Source: Coleophoma eucalyptorum (lineage: Eukaryota; Ascomycota; Leotiomycetes; Helotiales; Dermateaceae). Taken from it: a stretch of DNA of 64,000 nt. Below are positions 36,429 to 48,041 of this stretch, one piece after another. The notes beneath the pieces were generated by a model that searched no databases, was not told the origin of the DNA, and saw only the letters and a program-made list of their open reading frames with translations. Made by a program: the position numbers and the translations under genes. The stretch covers positions 1,873,909 through 1,937,908 of the forward strand of contig JALRME010000001.1 of the NCBI GenBank assembly GCA_026120035.1, given 5' to 3'. Within the stretch, counting starts at the first letter, position 1. Each line of letters begins with the position of its first letter.

Positions 36429-37330
36429 ATGACGAAATTTCGACCTTGTATAGACTTGCATTCTGGCCAAGTCAAGCAGATTGTTGGAGGTACTCTAACA
36501 ACTGCTGCGGCTGATCTCAAAACGAACTATGTCTCTAAGCTTCCCGCGGGACACTTCGCGAAGCTGTACAAGGAGAATGGTCTGGAGGGCGCACATGTTA
36601 TAATGCTAGGACCTGGCAATGAGGACGCTGCTAGAGAAGCCTTGTCAGAATGGAAAGGGGGTCTGCAAATTGGTGGCGGCATCACAGATCAGAATGCGAA
36701 GCAATGGATCGAGTGGGGTGCTGAAAAGGTGTGTCTCGAGAGAATATATCTTCTGCTTAGCAGGGACTGTACTTTCTAAATCCTCACTTGAACCCGGTTG
36801 ACCCAAGTAGTAGGTGATAATCACATCTTTCCTTTTTCCCTCTGGAAAATTCTCTCAAGAACGACTCGAAGCTGTTCTTGCAGCCCTCAGCGGCGACAAG
36901 AACAAGCTAGTCATTGATCTCAGTTGTCGTAAGAAGGATAATACCTGGTTCGTGGCAATGAACAAATGGCAGACACTTACAGATATGGAAGTGGATGAAA
37001 GTAAGCGCTAGCTAGTCTTTCCAAGTGCAAGCCCTGACAAAAGCAGAGTCCATTAAGTCCCTTGAGCCATACTGCTCCGAGTTCTTGATCCATGCCGCAG
37101 ACAATGAAGGCCTGCAGAAAGGTATCGACGAGCAGCTCGTACAGAAACTGGCTCAGTGGTGCAGTATTCCGGTCACCTATGCTGGCGGTGGACGGAACTT
37201 GGCGGATTTGGATCATGTCAAGACATTGAGTGAGGGGCGCGTTGATCTGACCATCGGAAGTGCTCTCGATGTGTTCGGAGGATCAGGAGTAACCTTCGAG
37301 GAGTGCTGCCAGTGGAATAAAAAGCAGTAG
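36429..37330 (+). CDS. HIS6: ProFAR isomerase, histidine biosynthesis, 256 aa
   Basis: Three exons: 36429-36728, 36814-37000, 37047-37330. The protein is a (beta-alpha)8 barrel: [18 protein letters not shown] holds the catalytic Asp of strand 1 (D9), GLQIGGGIT and [12 protein letters not shown] follow, [10 protein letters not shown] carries the second catalytic region, then [26 protein letters not shown] and the phosphate-binding end [13 protein letters not shown]. It converts ProFAR to PRFAR, the fourth step of histidine synthesis, in the cytosol. The length is normal for fungi. The first intron (85 bp) is entered by a GTGTGT donor; the second is 46 bp. Confidence 0.96.
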
Positions 37331-38593
37331 AATATAGACTTTTCAAATAGTGCTTATGAAATACGAACATTAGAGCTGCTATTTCCGGCACTAGATCGGC
37401 ATGCTGTGATCAAGACTGGTATAAGTGAAAGGTTCTTGCACTCCGAATGTCTGAAATATTGTGTAAGCAGTTTTTAGAATTCATGACTTAGATTCTGTTG
37501 CTTTTCAGAAATGCTGCTTTTCTGCCTTCTCGTACGTTTAAAATCCTTAGTTGCAAGGTGTTCCTATTGTCAATCACTCTTCTTAGATCTTATGGACAGT
37601 AACCTTTACCAAAGGAGCCAAGTATATCTATCTGTGCCTTTGAGCACTCCAGAAGAAATCTGATACTCTCATCACTGACTATGAAGAGGTGCACCATAAA
37701 GCATCCCTTTAAGTCTCTTTAGCATCTTGACTTTTATTTATTATTCCCTAGTGTCTTGTACTGGACTCTCTGCATCTTGATGTAGTGAGCTCCAGTATCT
37801 CGAGCTTTTAGACTCGATCTTTGGAGTGCATTTTAAGCGACGAGATCTCGTGTTCTTTGCTTGCTGCAAGTTTCTTGCGGAACCTCTCTGAGAGATCATA
37901 AATGCCTTGAAAGTTTTGCATTCTTATCGGGATAATGCAATTAATTCTATAACAAGCATTTTATCTAATACGCGCTTAGTGAGACTTAACAACAGTGTTT
38001 ATGCTTCGAGCAATGTAGGAAAGTCTATAGTATGATTTTTGACAGAGAGAATAAAATTTTGTATTCTTTCCCTACCACATGTGACTTGTTATTTCTCTAT
38101 GCGTTAAATTCTACGCCCAGAATTGTTGGACTTGTGAAGGAAGTGATGGTATATATAACACATGCAGCTGTTTACACTGGATGAGGTGAGCCCAGTTGAT
38201 TAGCTTAGATTGAAGAACCGAAAAGTATGGTAAGAATTATGATATCTAGGTGACAAAGTCGATATAAAACTGCTGCTCATCCTCAACCTACCTCAAAAGT
38301 TAAAAGGCCTTCGCAGTTAGATGAGAAGCGGGCAGGGCATAGAGGCTTACGCGCGACTCTGTGACCAAGAAGTCATTGCCACACAGAGATCATCTGAAGT
38401 TAACAGAACAAATTCATCGTATCCAAGAACCTAGCCCTCATCCAAACCAGTTGTTCACAGCAACACCTCCCTTTACCTTCTCCAACTCGATCTAGTGTAC
38501 TTGCTACAATCTTTTCTGATCCATTCAGATTAGCCCCTGCATCCCAAAATCTTCACCAAGAAATAGCACAAGGTCATAAAGATCATCAGCAAC
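37331..38593. other. AT-rich spacer
   Basis: No frame of note is present on either strand. The last 200 bases are CT-rich (ccctttaccttctccaactcg) and look like the leader of the gene at 38594. Confidence 0.5.
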
Positions 38594-39826
38594 ATGACTA
38601 TTTCCAATACTACAACCAATACCAGCACGGCAACTCCAAAGTCCGAGAATGGAGGTGTTCCGGCTACAAACACGCCTACCAAGAATTATGATTTCAATCT
38701 TGAGTATCAGAAGTTACAGGAGCAACTTGCTGTATTCCAACAAGTCTTTGGCCCGAAGGCCGAACTAGAGACAAAGACTGCATGCTATAACAAGGCCATG
38801 TCAGATCTGAAAGCTATTGAGAACATACGCGACTGCTTACTCGCCGAACACCAAAGCCTCAAACTCGACCTATCCAAATACGAATCTGCCTGGCAGGGCG
38901 TTAAAAACTCGTACAACCAAACCATGAAGGAGCTTGCCAAAGGAATGGAAGATCCTGACACCATTGAACGTGATCTCAAGCTGTGCGAAGGAAAGAGAGA
39001 CCTTGCAAAAAAGTTTATCATCTTTAATGAGGATAGGATACGTATCATGTGCGTCGAACGTGAGATTGAGGCAAAAGCGAAGCTCCATGAAGAAGCGAAG
39101 GCGCACGCTCTGCAGCTGAACGACAAGGTCTCTCAGGCCAGATTGGCTATGTATGCAGCAAAAGAAGACGTCGAAGCAGCAGTTCTGAAGTGGCCAGAAG
39201 CCTACGACAAAGTCAAATCGAAACAAGAGAACATAACCCCAGCGTTAAACCCAGCTGCACTCACTCATACCGCAAAGGACGTACAAGAGGCATTCAAGGC
39301 CGGGGCAAGGAAAGTGCAGGAGATTTTAAACCCGCTTGCGCGAGCTGGCTGGAACATCCGTAACCGCCAACGTGAGTGGGATGTAGAGAAATCTAAGCAA
39401 GACGATGGCATTATCGAGCTTGGTGACCAAGCCTCGCATTATGGCATGGCCTTAGCAGACTCGTTCCTCTATAGACCGGAAGAGTATGGCCTAGGAAAGA
39501 AACGTACCGACGTTGACGCATACAAAGAGATCTATCAGAAAACACCTATGGAAGTTTGGCAGTTCAAGGGATGCTCCGAGGTTTTGCAAATCTTGGATTG
39601 GCGAGGGACTTTGAAGATTACTTCAAGGGACTGTTCTATAACCGAGCGTTTTATAAATAGATTGAGTGATATGTGGACTGAAACCAGTGGTATGAATGAG
39701 GCAGAGATTAACAAGTTCTTCGGCAGTGAGAAGGGCAGGGCTTTGTTTCAGACTCTCAAGACTGAGCATGATACCCAGCTTCAAAAACATAGGGCGGCGA
39801 AGAGCTGGAGAAAGGAATATGCATAA
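38594..39826 (+). CDS. Unrecognised coiled-coil protein, 410 aa
   Basis: This is a single open exon with coding-like composition and a good start (CAACATGAC). I recognise no family. The first 30 residues are a Thr/Asn/Ser-rich disordered leader. Residues about 31-230 are predicted helical with heptad-like patterns (NLEYQKLQEQLAVFQQVFG; RIMCVEREIEAKAKLHEEAK; QARLAMYAAKEDVEAAVLKW), as in long coiled coils. Residues 230-410 are a mixed domain with several Trp (LNPLARAGWNIRNRQREW; MEVWQFKGCSEVLQILDWRG; FINRLSDMWTETSG). There is no signal peptide, TM helix or catalytic motif. Wide AT-rich spacers lie on both sides, and no intron is seen, unlike most neighbours. It could be a lineage-specific gene. 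Confidence 0.7.
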   Translation: MTISNTTTNTSTATPKSENGGVPATNTPTKNYDFNLEYQKLQEQLAVFQQVFGPKAELETKTACYNKAMSDLKAIENIRDCLLAEHQSLKLDLSKYESAWQGVKNSYNQTMKELAKGMEDPDTIERDLKLCEGKRDLAKKFIIFNEDRIRIMCVEREIEAKAKLHEEAKAHALQLNDKVSQARLAMYAAKEDVEAAVLKWPEAYDKVKSKQENITPALNPAALTHTAKDVQEAFKAGARKVQEILNPLARAGWNIRNRQREWDVEKSKQDDGIIELGDQASHYGMALADSFLYRPEEYGLGKKRTDVDAYKEIYQKTPMEVWQFKGCSEVLQILDWRGTLKITSRDCSITERFINRLSDMWTETSGMNEAEINKFFGSEKGRALFQTLKTEHDTQLQKHRAAKSWRKEYA

Positions 39827-40563
39827 ATGAGTAAGTGAACCCTCTTTCACAGCCTAGGGCCTGCTAACTAAACGTTTTGATAGATCCTATCTGAATAATG
39901 CCTTTACTTCCCCCTTTAGCAACTGGAGCACTGGTGTGGCACAGGAGAAGGATAGAAATTCTCAGCAAATCTGAGGGAAGAATTCTATGGAGATGTTTGA
40001 TAAATGGAAAGCCTGGAGCGGATAGTCAATGCCATCGATAGGATACGCGTATTCTAGAATTAGAAGTATAGAACTGGCAATGCAATAAACCGTGATAGCA
40101 AGCTCGAGTCCTTTAAAGCTTGATATGATCCAGCACAATGGTGACTCGATCTAATTCGCAGGTGAGAGATCTTTACAGGCACCTACCTAACCTTGGTATT
40201 TAAAACTTTGAGTGCGCCATTATTAGGTTTCAATAGATTATGATAGAATGGGAAAGATCAAAATGCCGTACTGAGAATTTTTATTGCCCGGCTTTACGAG
40301 CTCGCTGTAAGCAAATGTTGTTTTGCGGTTGATGCGAAGTCAGTGTATGGAAAATAAGCGAGCAGAGCTGCCTGGAGGCAAGCGACGGAGAAAGCGATTC
40401 ATTTGTTGAACCACCTTCAATGGTTTGACCCGTAGACAGAGAATAATAAAGGTAACTTATAACAAATAAATCACATTATATTGCCTGACATTTCATACTG
40501 AGAGAAATGAAAATTGTACCGCCGAATTCGATCGTAGACATCGGAGCATCGCATCACAAACCC
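39827..40563. other. Spacer without gene
   Basis: It holds the convergent 3' ends of the coiled-coil gene (plus) and the hydrolase gene (minus). I see nothing else in it. Confidence 0.5.
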
Positions 40564-41698
40564 TCACAGTTTCGCCTCTCCATCCCCAGCTCCCTCAATG
40601 AAGTTCAAAAGTGTCTGGTTAAACTCACTCGCCCTCTCCAAGTGGACCCAGTGCCCAGCATCTAAATCCACAACCTTCAGCTTTCCCTCTTCGGTCAACT
40701 TCCGCATTGACTGCCTCGCAATCTCGGGAACACACGCCACATCCCGCGTCCCAGTAAAAAGCAGCGTCTCTTTCTCGATCTTACTCCCGACCTTCCAGGT
40801 CTTAACTTCACCTGCCTCAATAGCCCTCTTTTCTTCTTCAACACCCAGACCGGCGAGCGAGCGCTTGTACCAACATGTTGGCGCAGAGAAATCGTCGCCA
40901 AAGACGGAGTGGTAGTATGCTTTATCTTCTGGAGTGGCGTACGATCCAGTTTTGGCATGCTGGTCAGTCGTGATGAAGGTTTTAAGTCCGTCGACCGAGC
41001 AGAGGTGTTTCTTCCACAAGTCCGTATCTTCAACATACAAGAGCTCGTAGAAACTCTCCCACTGCCAATTCCACAGCATTAGTCACACAGAGACATTACC
41101 ACAAGAGCGATAGGTAGGCCGCAAAGGAAAGATAACCTACATGTTGCCCAATGATCTTCCCAGCATCAGGCTCATTGAGGAAATACCAGTACGCAAAGCA
41201 CTGGTACCCCAACATCTTCTGAGTAGCAGCATTAACCTGCACCAGGGTCTCGTAATTCATCGCCCGCGCTTCCGTCCCAATCTTGGGCGGCACAAACGCC
41301 ACACTCACAAAGACCAGTTTCGCAAAACGGTCGCCATGATGGATGACTAGACTGCTGAGGGCGTAGACGCCCCAATCATGTGCAATACCAATCAGCTCGC
41401 CCGCGATTTTCTCGTGATCGAGGATCCCGGCAATGTCTGCCGCCATCTTCTGGCCGATGTACGCGGAAGGGTCGGTGGGCTTGGACGTCTTCCCGTATCC
41501 TAACATGTCTGGTGCGAGGACACCATAGCCGAGGGAGGAGAAGTAGGCGAGTTGGAAACGCCAATCTTGGGAGGTGGAGGGGAAGCCATGGCAGAACAGC
41601 AGCGTGGGCTTGTTTGGATCGGTTGCAGGGTGGTAAACATAACTATATGTTGTGCCGGATGGTAGAGTGAGAGATTTGTTAGGTAGAAAGGAAGGCAT
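40564..41698 (-). CDS. Alpha/beta hydrolase, epoxide hydrolase-like, 351 aa
   Basis: Two exons: 41141-41698 and 40564-41061, with a 79-bp intron (GTAGGT...GGCAG), phase 0. The fold is clear: oxyanion-hole motif HGFP (37-40), APDMLGYGKTSKP, and the nucleophile elbow GIAHDWG with D108, which marks epoxide hydrolases and dehalogenases rather than serine esterases. Cap-domain tyrosines include QCFAYWYFLNEP. The charge relay is completed by D293 (TGTRDVACVPE) and H323 (DAGHWVHLE). It probably hydrolyses epoxides to diols in detoxification or lipid metabolism; no signal peptide is present. The start MPSFLPNKS was preferred over an in-frame ATG 96 bp further upstream because fungal homologues start close to this point. 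It has a CT-rich leader. Confidence 0.88.
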
Positions 41699-42204
41699 TT
41701 TGGATAAAATGAGTAAGCAGAGTAATGGCAGCAGCTCAAATCTCGAGCGGGGAGGAGAGTCCTTGATGTTGTTAAGGTAGAAGCGAAGGATCAACCCCCA
41801 GCAAAATCCGGGGGTTCGTGGCTTTATATAACCTTTCTTATTCAGGCTGGCCCATCAAGCCGGAGGGGACTCGGGCGTAGAGAAACCGAATCAGTAATCG
41901 GATTAAACATATACTGTAGCGACGCACTACGTCCGTAAGGTCAGTGGAATCTCGAGTGAGGTACCCAGTTACTTGGTGACCTCACTTAGTGACTCGGCCA
42001 GTTCCTAGCCGACTTTAACGAGCTCATGCCTGGGCAAACACGAATACCCGTGACGCTGACTGATACGTGCCAAGTAAGGGGGTCCGGAGAAGGCCAGATG
42101 ATTTGTTTCTTTATATATAATCTATCTTGCCCGACTACGATCATAATCCCAGAACCACCGGAACTCCGACTATATGCCTATACAGCGTCACAAAAATGCT
42201 AAAT
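41699..42204. other. Promoter of the hydrolase and 3' end of NHX
   Basis: No gene is seen. The word GGTACCCAGTTACTTGGTGACC near 41960 contains an imperfect inverted repeat. TTTATATATAA lies at about 42111-42121. Confidence 0.45.
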
Positions 42205-44375
42205 CTAACTTCCACTTGGACCGCCATGTGGCCCTTTACCATCATCAAGAAGAAGTTTGGGCTTAATAAAGCCTTCATCCAACTGCTTGAACCATGCAGC
42301 ATGATCCTCTGCCGTTCCGTGCAGAAGTGACCTTATGGCTCCTGAAGCAGAGATATGGGGTGTCTCATGGGAAACACTGCCTGATGTTGGATATGGAGTT
42401 GCGACATCTCCTTCATGAGCTGTTGGGCGTCCAGGCGAGCGTTTAGCAGCTGGTGGGAGATCAGAGGTATCGCTATCAAATTCTTCATCGGTCGGAGTAG
42501 AGCCGAGTAGATCCTGCTCAAGGTCGTTGTTTCTGCCTTTTTGACTGGCGGCGGAATTTTTCCTGTTTGTGCTCGATGGTCGAACATGTGGACTTCTGTG
42601 ACCACTGACATAACTTCCACGTTCTGGCCCTCTGCTGTTGCCATTCCCGAGACCATCCAAAGGCACAGCACTATTGCCTCGACGTGGGGTGTGGCCAATT
42701 GCAGTACTGTTCCGCTTGTAATAAGAGCCTCCAGATACTGCCTCGATATCAAATTCGTCATCACTATCAATCTCTTCCACTACCCCGGTCCTGATTCCGA
42801 GGATTTCCAACATGCGTGCAGTCGTTCCACCAAATATGATGACTGTGAGCACCACAACAACAAGTACAGTCGCTTTCAAAGCATAAGCATTGTCGCCCGA
42901 TAAGCCGGCCGCCAATGCCACTCCTACAGCTCCTCTAAGCCCGGCCCAAAACAACATTGCTTGGTAACTGTATGGCAACTCATCTGCAACTTCCTTGCCT
43001 CGGCTCCTTGCTCTGTATCTAATGAACCAATTAATAGCTCTGGAAAGTGGGAAGACAGCTGCCCATCTTGCTACACAGATACCGGCCACGGTGATAATGA
43101 TGAACAGAGGCTTGAACTGCAGGTTGTTATCAGTAAACAGGGAAAGCCCGAGGTATATGAATATAAAGTTCTCCGACAGTTGAGCCATAACACCGAAGAG
43201 GTATTTGGTTGTAAGTTGGGTTCGGCGGGACATGTTGTAGTAGGCGTAATGCTTCAATGTGATTCCGCAGAAAAGGAGAGACACAATTCCTGGGCGAGAT
43301 TAGCCATTTCTCATCATACCAAAACCGTTGGGCACTTACCTGACATGTGTAGGCCATTGGAAAAAAAGTAACTTGCGTAGGCAATCAAAACAATCAGACA
43401 ACTCTCGATCTTGGGAAACCTTCGAACATAGGTATACTTCAGTCCCAGCGCCGTTCCAATTCCCACGATAACTCCGATGAGCAGACTTCCAAAGAAGACT
43501 GCCAAGAAGATACCAATACCTTCAAGCAAGCTCAGGAAGCCTAGAGTTCCTGCAGCGCCTCCTTCCTTATATCTCTGCGCAGTCTCGAACAAGACAATGG
43601 CAATGGCATCATTGAGGATCGACTCACCGAAAATAACGGTATACAGCTTAGGATCAACCTTATAAGTGTTGAATATGGCCAAAATTGTAACAGGGTCAGT
43701 GGCAGAAAGGGTTGCTCCAACAGAGATGGCATCAACAAAGGACATATTGATCCCTTCCAGCGGAATGCGCGTATATACCCATAGAATCACCCCCAGTACA
43801 ATGGCCGATATGAAGGTTCCCGCAAAAGCAAAAGTCAAGATCGTTCCGATATTTCGAAAGAAGTTCGCCTGATGTAGTTCGTATCCAGAAGCAAGGATAA
43901 TCGGCGGCAGTAGGAGGTTGAAGAAGACTTGATAGTCAAAGCTCACGAGGTTTTGTATAGAATGTCCCGCGCTCACTCTCAATATCAGTCCGACCGTCAT
44001 ACCTGGTGCTGGTTAGCAACTTCCACAGCTTGATGCAAGGCTACACAGACCAGCAAAGATGGAGATGACAGTTTCGTGGACAGCTTGAACCTTCTTCTGC
44101 TGGAGCATGTAACTGACAAAAAGTGCCGTGATGAGCAGCATGATCAAAATGAAGAGGGCCCATGACGAGAATATCTCCTTCTGGGAGGAGTCTGGCTCTG
44201 CGGACGGTTAGAATGCAGTCTACAAACACCCTCTCTCCAGCTTACCATCCTCATCCACATCCTCGGCTTGCCGTCCTAGAGGTAGGTTAGTTGTGCGCCC
44301 AGGACCTTTCCCTAGCATCTACTCACGGAGGATCTCGAAGGCCGCGCCGACAACTGCCGCACGGGCAGAAACCAT
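42205..44375 (-). CDS. NHX1: Sodium/hydrogen exchanger, NHX type, 657 aa
   Basis: Five exons: 44327-44375, 44246-44275, 44051-44197, 43340-44002, 42205-43289; all internal junctions are phase 1. About 12 TM helices are encoded. The inhibitor-binding-like signature is FFNLLLPPIILASGYELH (YQVFFNLLLPP in TM3), and the ion-binding core has ATLSATDPVTILAIF and FGESILNDAIAIVLFE. Later helices include NFIFIYLGLSLF and FWAGLRGAVGVALAAGL. The C-terminal 200 residues are hydrophilic with acidic and basic clusters. Fungal Nhx1 exchanges Na+/K+ for H+ on endosomes and the prevacuolar compartment and controls lumen pH and trafficking. Exons 1 and 2 are very short (49 and 30 bp). The N-terminus (MVSARAAVVGAAFEIL) is weakly hydrophobic and may be a signal segment. 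Confidence 0.92.
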
Positions 44376-44947
44376 GGTGCAAGGACGTGAGTTAGACAGG
44401 CAAGGACTCGAGTCCGATGCTGAAAGACGATATGTCGCTCAAGGACGAGCAGCAATAGCGGAGGGACGAACACATGTAATCGTGAAGTTGTTTGTGGGCG
44501 AGAGCAAAGGGTTTGCGACGGTCTTCAAGGAGATTGAGTAGGCATGCGTAAGTCGAGTTTAAGCTCTCTTCGCTAATGATAGGTGTCAAAGTCGATTGGC
44601 GGGCGGAATCACACTGGCGAGCGAGCTGGGAACTTAGTAACGTAGACGGATGACTGTACAAATTAACGGGAAGATCGACAGTAGACGACGACGATAAGGT
44701 GAGATATAAATTGTTCTACTCCCTACAACTGCGGACGAAGACCGACACCAGAAACGAGGTTGCTGATCCTGATACGGATACGGACGTGCCTGATGCTGAG
44801 TCTACCTGAGACTACCTTACTTCACCAAAGGAACTGGCAGGTACCAGCTCCCACCAACTCCTACCAACTCCTACCATCCAGTACCATCCAGTACAATGCC
44901 ATACAGTAGTGCAGGGCTATTGTACTTTGCTTCCTTGCTTCCTAGCC

Positions 44948-44999
44948 TTAGCTGCCTTGCCTTAGCTGCCTTAGCTGCCTTAGCTGCCTTAGCTGCCTT
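44948..44999 (+). repeat. Tandem repeat, 9-bp TTAGCTGCC unit
   Basis: Five copies of TTAGCTGCC occur, the first separated by five extra bases and the last four directly joined (44962-44997). Confidence 0.85.
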
Positions 45000-45169
45000 C
45001 CTTATCTTGCCTACCTGACCGACTTGGCCTACCTAGCCTACCAGTATGAACTCTCATACCATATGCGCCCGCCATTCCCATCTGAGTGCGGTCCAGGATT
45101 GGCTGGAAAAGTGGGCTCAGCATACCGTCTCTCCCCCGCAAATCCTTGCTAGCAACTGGAGGACCCTGG

Positions 45170-45193
45170 CATTCTGGGCACTCTGGGCATTCT
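45170..45193 (+). repeat. Tandem repeat, CAYTCTGGG unit
   Basis: CATTCTGGG, CACTCTGGG and CATTCT follow each other. The unit differs by one or two bases from the array at 28332-28366. Confidence 0.7.
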
Positions 45194-45811
45194 AAACTCG
45201 AGCTGAGGCAGGAACCAGTAACTCTGTCAGCTGCTGGTCCCGACAGATCGTCATGCCTGGCTTGGATCTGTCGGGTCGCTCAGGTCTGGCTGATGATGCT
45301 GGTGATATGGTTTCCCATGTACATCCACCACCGGTTTCTCTCTGACCTACCATTGCCAATCTATCGAGGAATCCATTCCGGCTTCGTCTGGTTGACATTG
45401 CATCCTCCATTCGACTCTGCGCTGCACTGAGGCATCCCCTAGAACTACCGGCCTTACTAAGCCCGAACTTGACTGGCGTAACTGCCACCTCCAATCACCC
45501 ACTATTAACGCTCTCACCAGACCCGTTCCCGTGCTGTTCTAAGCCTGTGACATTGCCCATACTAGCACCGCACGTCTTGTCTTGCACCGAGCTGTCGTCG
45601 CATCCTGCTCCCGACGGTCAACTTAGCTGCTGGAGCTCCTCGCCCAGCTGCAACTTTTCAAATACCTGCGGATAGAAGGACCCCTCCCCCACCTATTCAG
45701 CCTTGAAACGAAGAAACCGGAAGTCGACCTGGGAAGTTGACGAATTTGAGTGGTATACAAGCTTGGAGTAACGCGAAGGGAAGGGAAGGGGAGGCCGATA
45801 TAGATCTCACG

Positions 45812-47866
45812 ATGGTAGAAGTCGAAACCCCCTCTACAATCCACGGCGAATCTGCCGACAAACGTGCTAAGCCGTCGCCAATCCTCTCGGGAAGTACCCG
45901 TAATCCTTCAGTCGAGAGAGTTTCTAAGTCTGCCCACGAGCAATCGCCTTTGCTGTCACCGACTACCGAGACCTTAGATGATGATAACGAGGAAGACGAG
46001 GAGGATGATGGGCCCATGAGCGATCCTTCCGTCTCCAATGGCGGCCCACACGACGAAGCAGGGTGGCAGGAGACCAAGAGTGTATGGTATCTGATACTCC
46101 TCACTATCAGCATCGGAGGTTTACAAATAGCTTGGTCGGTGGAACTATCCAATGGATCCCCTTACCTTCTGTCACTGGGACTGAGCAAGTCTCTAATGGC
46201 CTTGGTCTGGATTGCGGGCCCGATTACCGGAACTCTTGTTCAGCCGTATATTGGCATCCTCAGTGATAATTGCCGATCAAAATGGGGCAAGAGGAAGCCA
46301 TTTATGGCTGCCGGAGCGCTTGCAACGATGGTATCTTTGTGTGCTTTGGCATGGGTCAGAGAGATTGTCGGAGGAATTCTAGGACTATTTGGCGCAGACC
46401 GTGAATCAAACTTTGTTCATGTGTCAATCATTGTGGTAGCTGTACTGTTTGTCTACATCTTGGACTTCGCAATAAATACTGGTATGTTTCTATCCATGCT
46501 TGGTGTATGCCATCTAATTATCTGCAGTCCAAGCTGCTATCAGGGCCTTCATCCTAGATTGTGCTCCCAGTCATCAACAAGGTAATATAATCTTCCCATT
46601 TAAATTGACACTGCATTAACAACCTCCACAGAGGCTGCAAATTCAATGGCAAGTCGAGTAGTCGGGGTTGGAAATATCATAGGCTATGTTGCAGGCTACA
46701 TGGATCTACCAAAACATATGTGGTTCTTCGGCAACACCCAGTTCAAGGTGCTGTGTGTAATTGCCAGTATAGCTCTTGGAAGCACTGTCTTTCTCAGCAG
46801 TGCTACCATCAAGGAGCGAGATGCAAGCCTGGAGAAAGCACCGCCAAAGGCAGGAGGCTTGATAGCCTTCTTCAAGACAGTATTCAGCTCTATAATGCGA
46901 CTCCCACCTCAAACCCGCAAAGTCTGCGAGGTCCAGTTCTTTGCTTGGATTGGGTTCTTTCCTCAGCTTTTTTACTCCAGCGCATACGTCGGCGATATCT
47001 ACGTCCAGCCATTCTTGGAAAAGAATCCAAACATGACACCCGACGAGATTGACAAATTATACGAACAAGCGACGAGAGTAGGCACTTTTGCACTTCTTAT
47101 CTACGCCATAACCTCTCTAACTACCAACGTCCTCTTGCCGTTCTTGATTGCTCCGACATACGACACGCAGGTAGTTTCTTCCGGAGTATCCATGCGCTCG
47201 CAAAAGAGTTATACGACGCGAACAAGTCGGTTTCTCAATAGCATTGTCATCCCTTGGCTAACGCTTCGCCGAGCATGGCTTATCGCTCACTGTATCTTCG
47301 CCGCCTGTATGTTTAGCACCTTAATTGTAAGCAGCGTATGGGGTGCCACCGTTATTATAGGGGCTGTCGGTGTATCTTGGGCCTTGACCCTCTGGGCACC
47401 GTTTGCAATCATCAGTGCTGAGATCAGTAAACGTCACGCTCTACGAAGATCCAGGCAAACCGAAGGTGGAATTTCGATGGATGAGACCGAGGATGACGAC
47501 GATGATTCTGATCAGGCTGGTAAGTCTCCTGAAAGCCAGTCCTATCTGTACCATGCTAATAAATCAGGTATCATCCTAGGTATCCACAACATGGCCATTG
47601 CAGCACCCCAAATCATCGCCACGCTAGGAAGCAGTATCCTTTTCAAGTTCCTGCAAAAGCCTCGCGGGACTCCTGGCGATCATAGTTTGCCCGTCGTCCT
47701 CGCGGCCGGAGGTATCTCTACCCTCTTCGCTGCTTTTCTGACCAGCAGGATCAAGGATGAGGTTGAAATACCCGGGGAAGCCCTAGAGGATGGCAGAGGA
47801 GGCAGTGGACGTGAAACAAGACCAATGCTTGCTCAACGGCAGAGCCTTGGTGGGCTGGAATATTAA
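45812..47866 (+). CDS. Sucrose / alpha-glucoside transporter (GPH-type MFS), 636 aa
   Basis: Exons: 45812-46481, 46528-46581, 46632-47519, 47568-47866. The hydrophilic N-terminus has an acidic run (DDDNEEDEEDD). Twelve TM helices follow, beginning VWYLILLTISIGGLQIAWSV with the sucrose-carrier feature ELSNGSPYLLSLGLSKSLMA, and the loop 2-3 motif SKWGKRKPF. The central loop is long. The family includes plant SUC/SUT carriers and S. pombe Sut1, which import sucrose or maltose with protons across the plasma membrane. The frame is open further upstream but has no ATG before 45812. The last intron (48 bp, GTAAGT...AATCAG) has no stop and keeps frame, so retention would give 652 aa. With GH35 and GH1 genes nearby, it fits sugar uptake. 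Confidence 0.88.
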
Positions 47867-48041
47867 TGATTGGATTTTGTTTGCTTTACCATTGTAGCTG
47901 AAATTACTTTTGAAAGCTACCCAAAAATCAAACACACTGTAGCCCGTCCAATGACTTTCGTGCACAAAGATAATGTATAAGGACTATACCTATATTTCCA
48001 ATGTAAATTTTGAATAATCATAATCTTGCAGATATCTATCA

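Larger units (their letters stand above)
44376..45811. other. Divergent promoter region with short tandem repeats
   Basis: The spacer between the divergent NHX and sugar transporter genes has no gene. It is rich in low-complexity DNA: CCTACCAACT and CCAGTAC units (44845-44900), a TTAGCTGCC array (44948-44999), CCTACCTAGCC words (45008-45045) and a CTGGGCA array (45170-45193). Confidence 0.55.

Noticed and set aside
45737..45811. Upstream extension of the sugar transporter
   Set aside because: It would need a TTG start; the first ATG in frame is at 45812.
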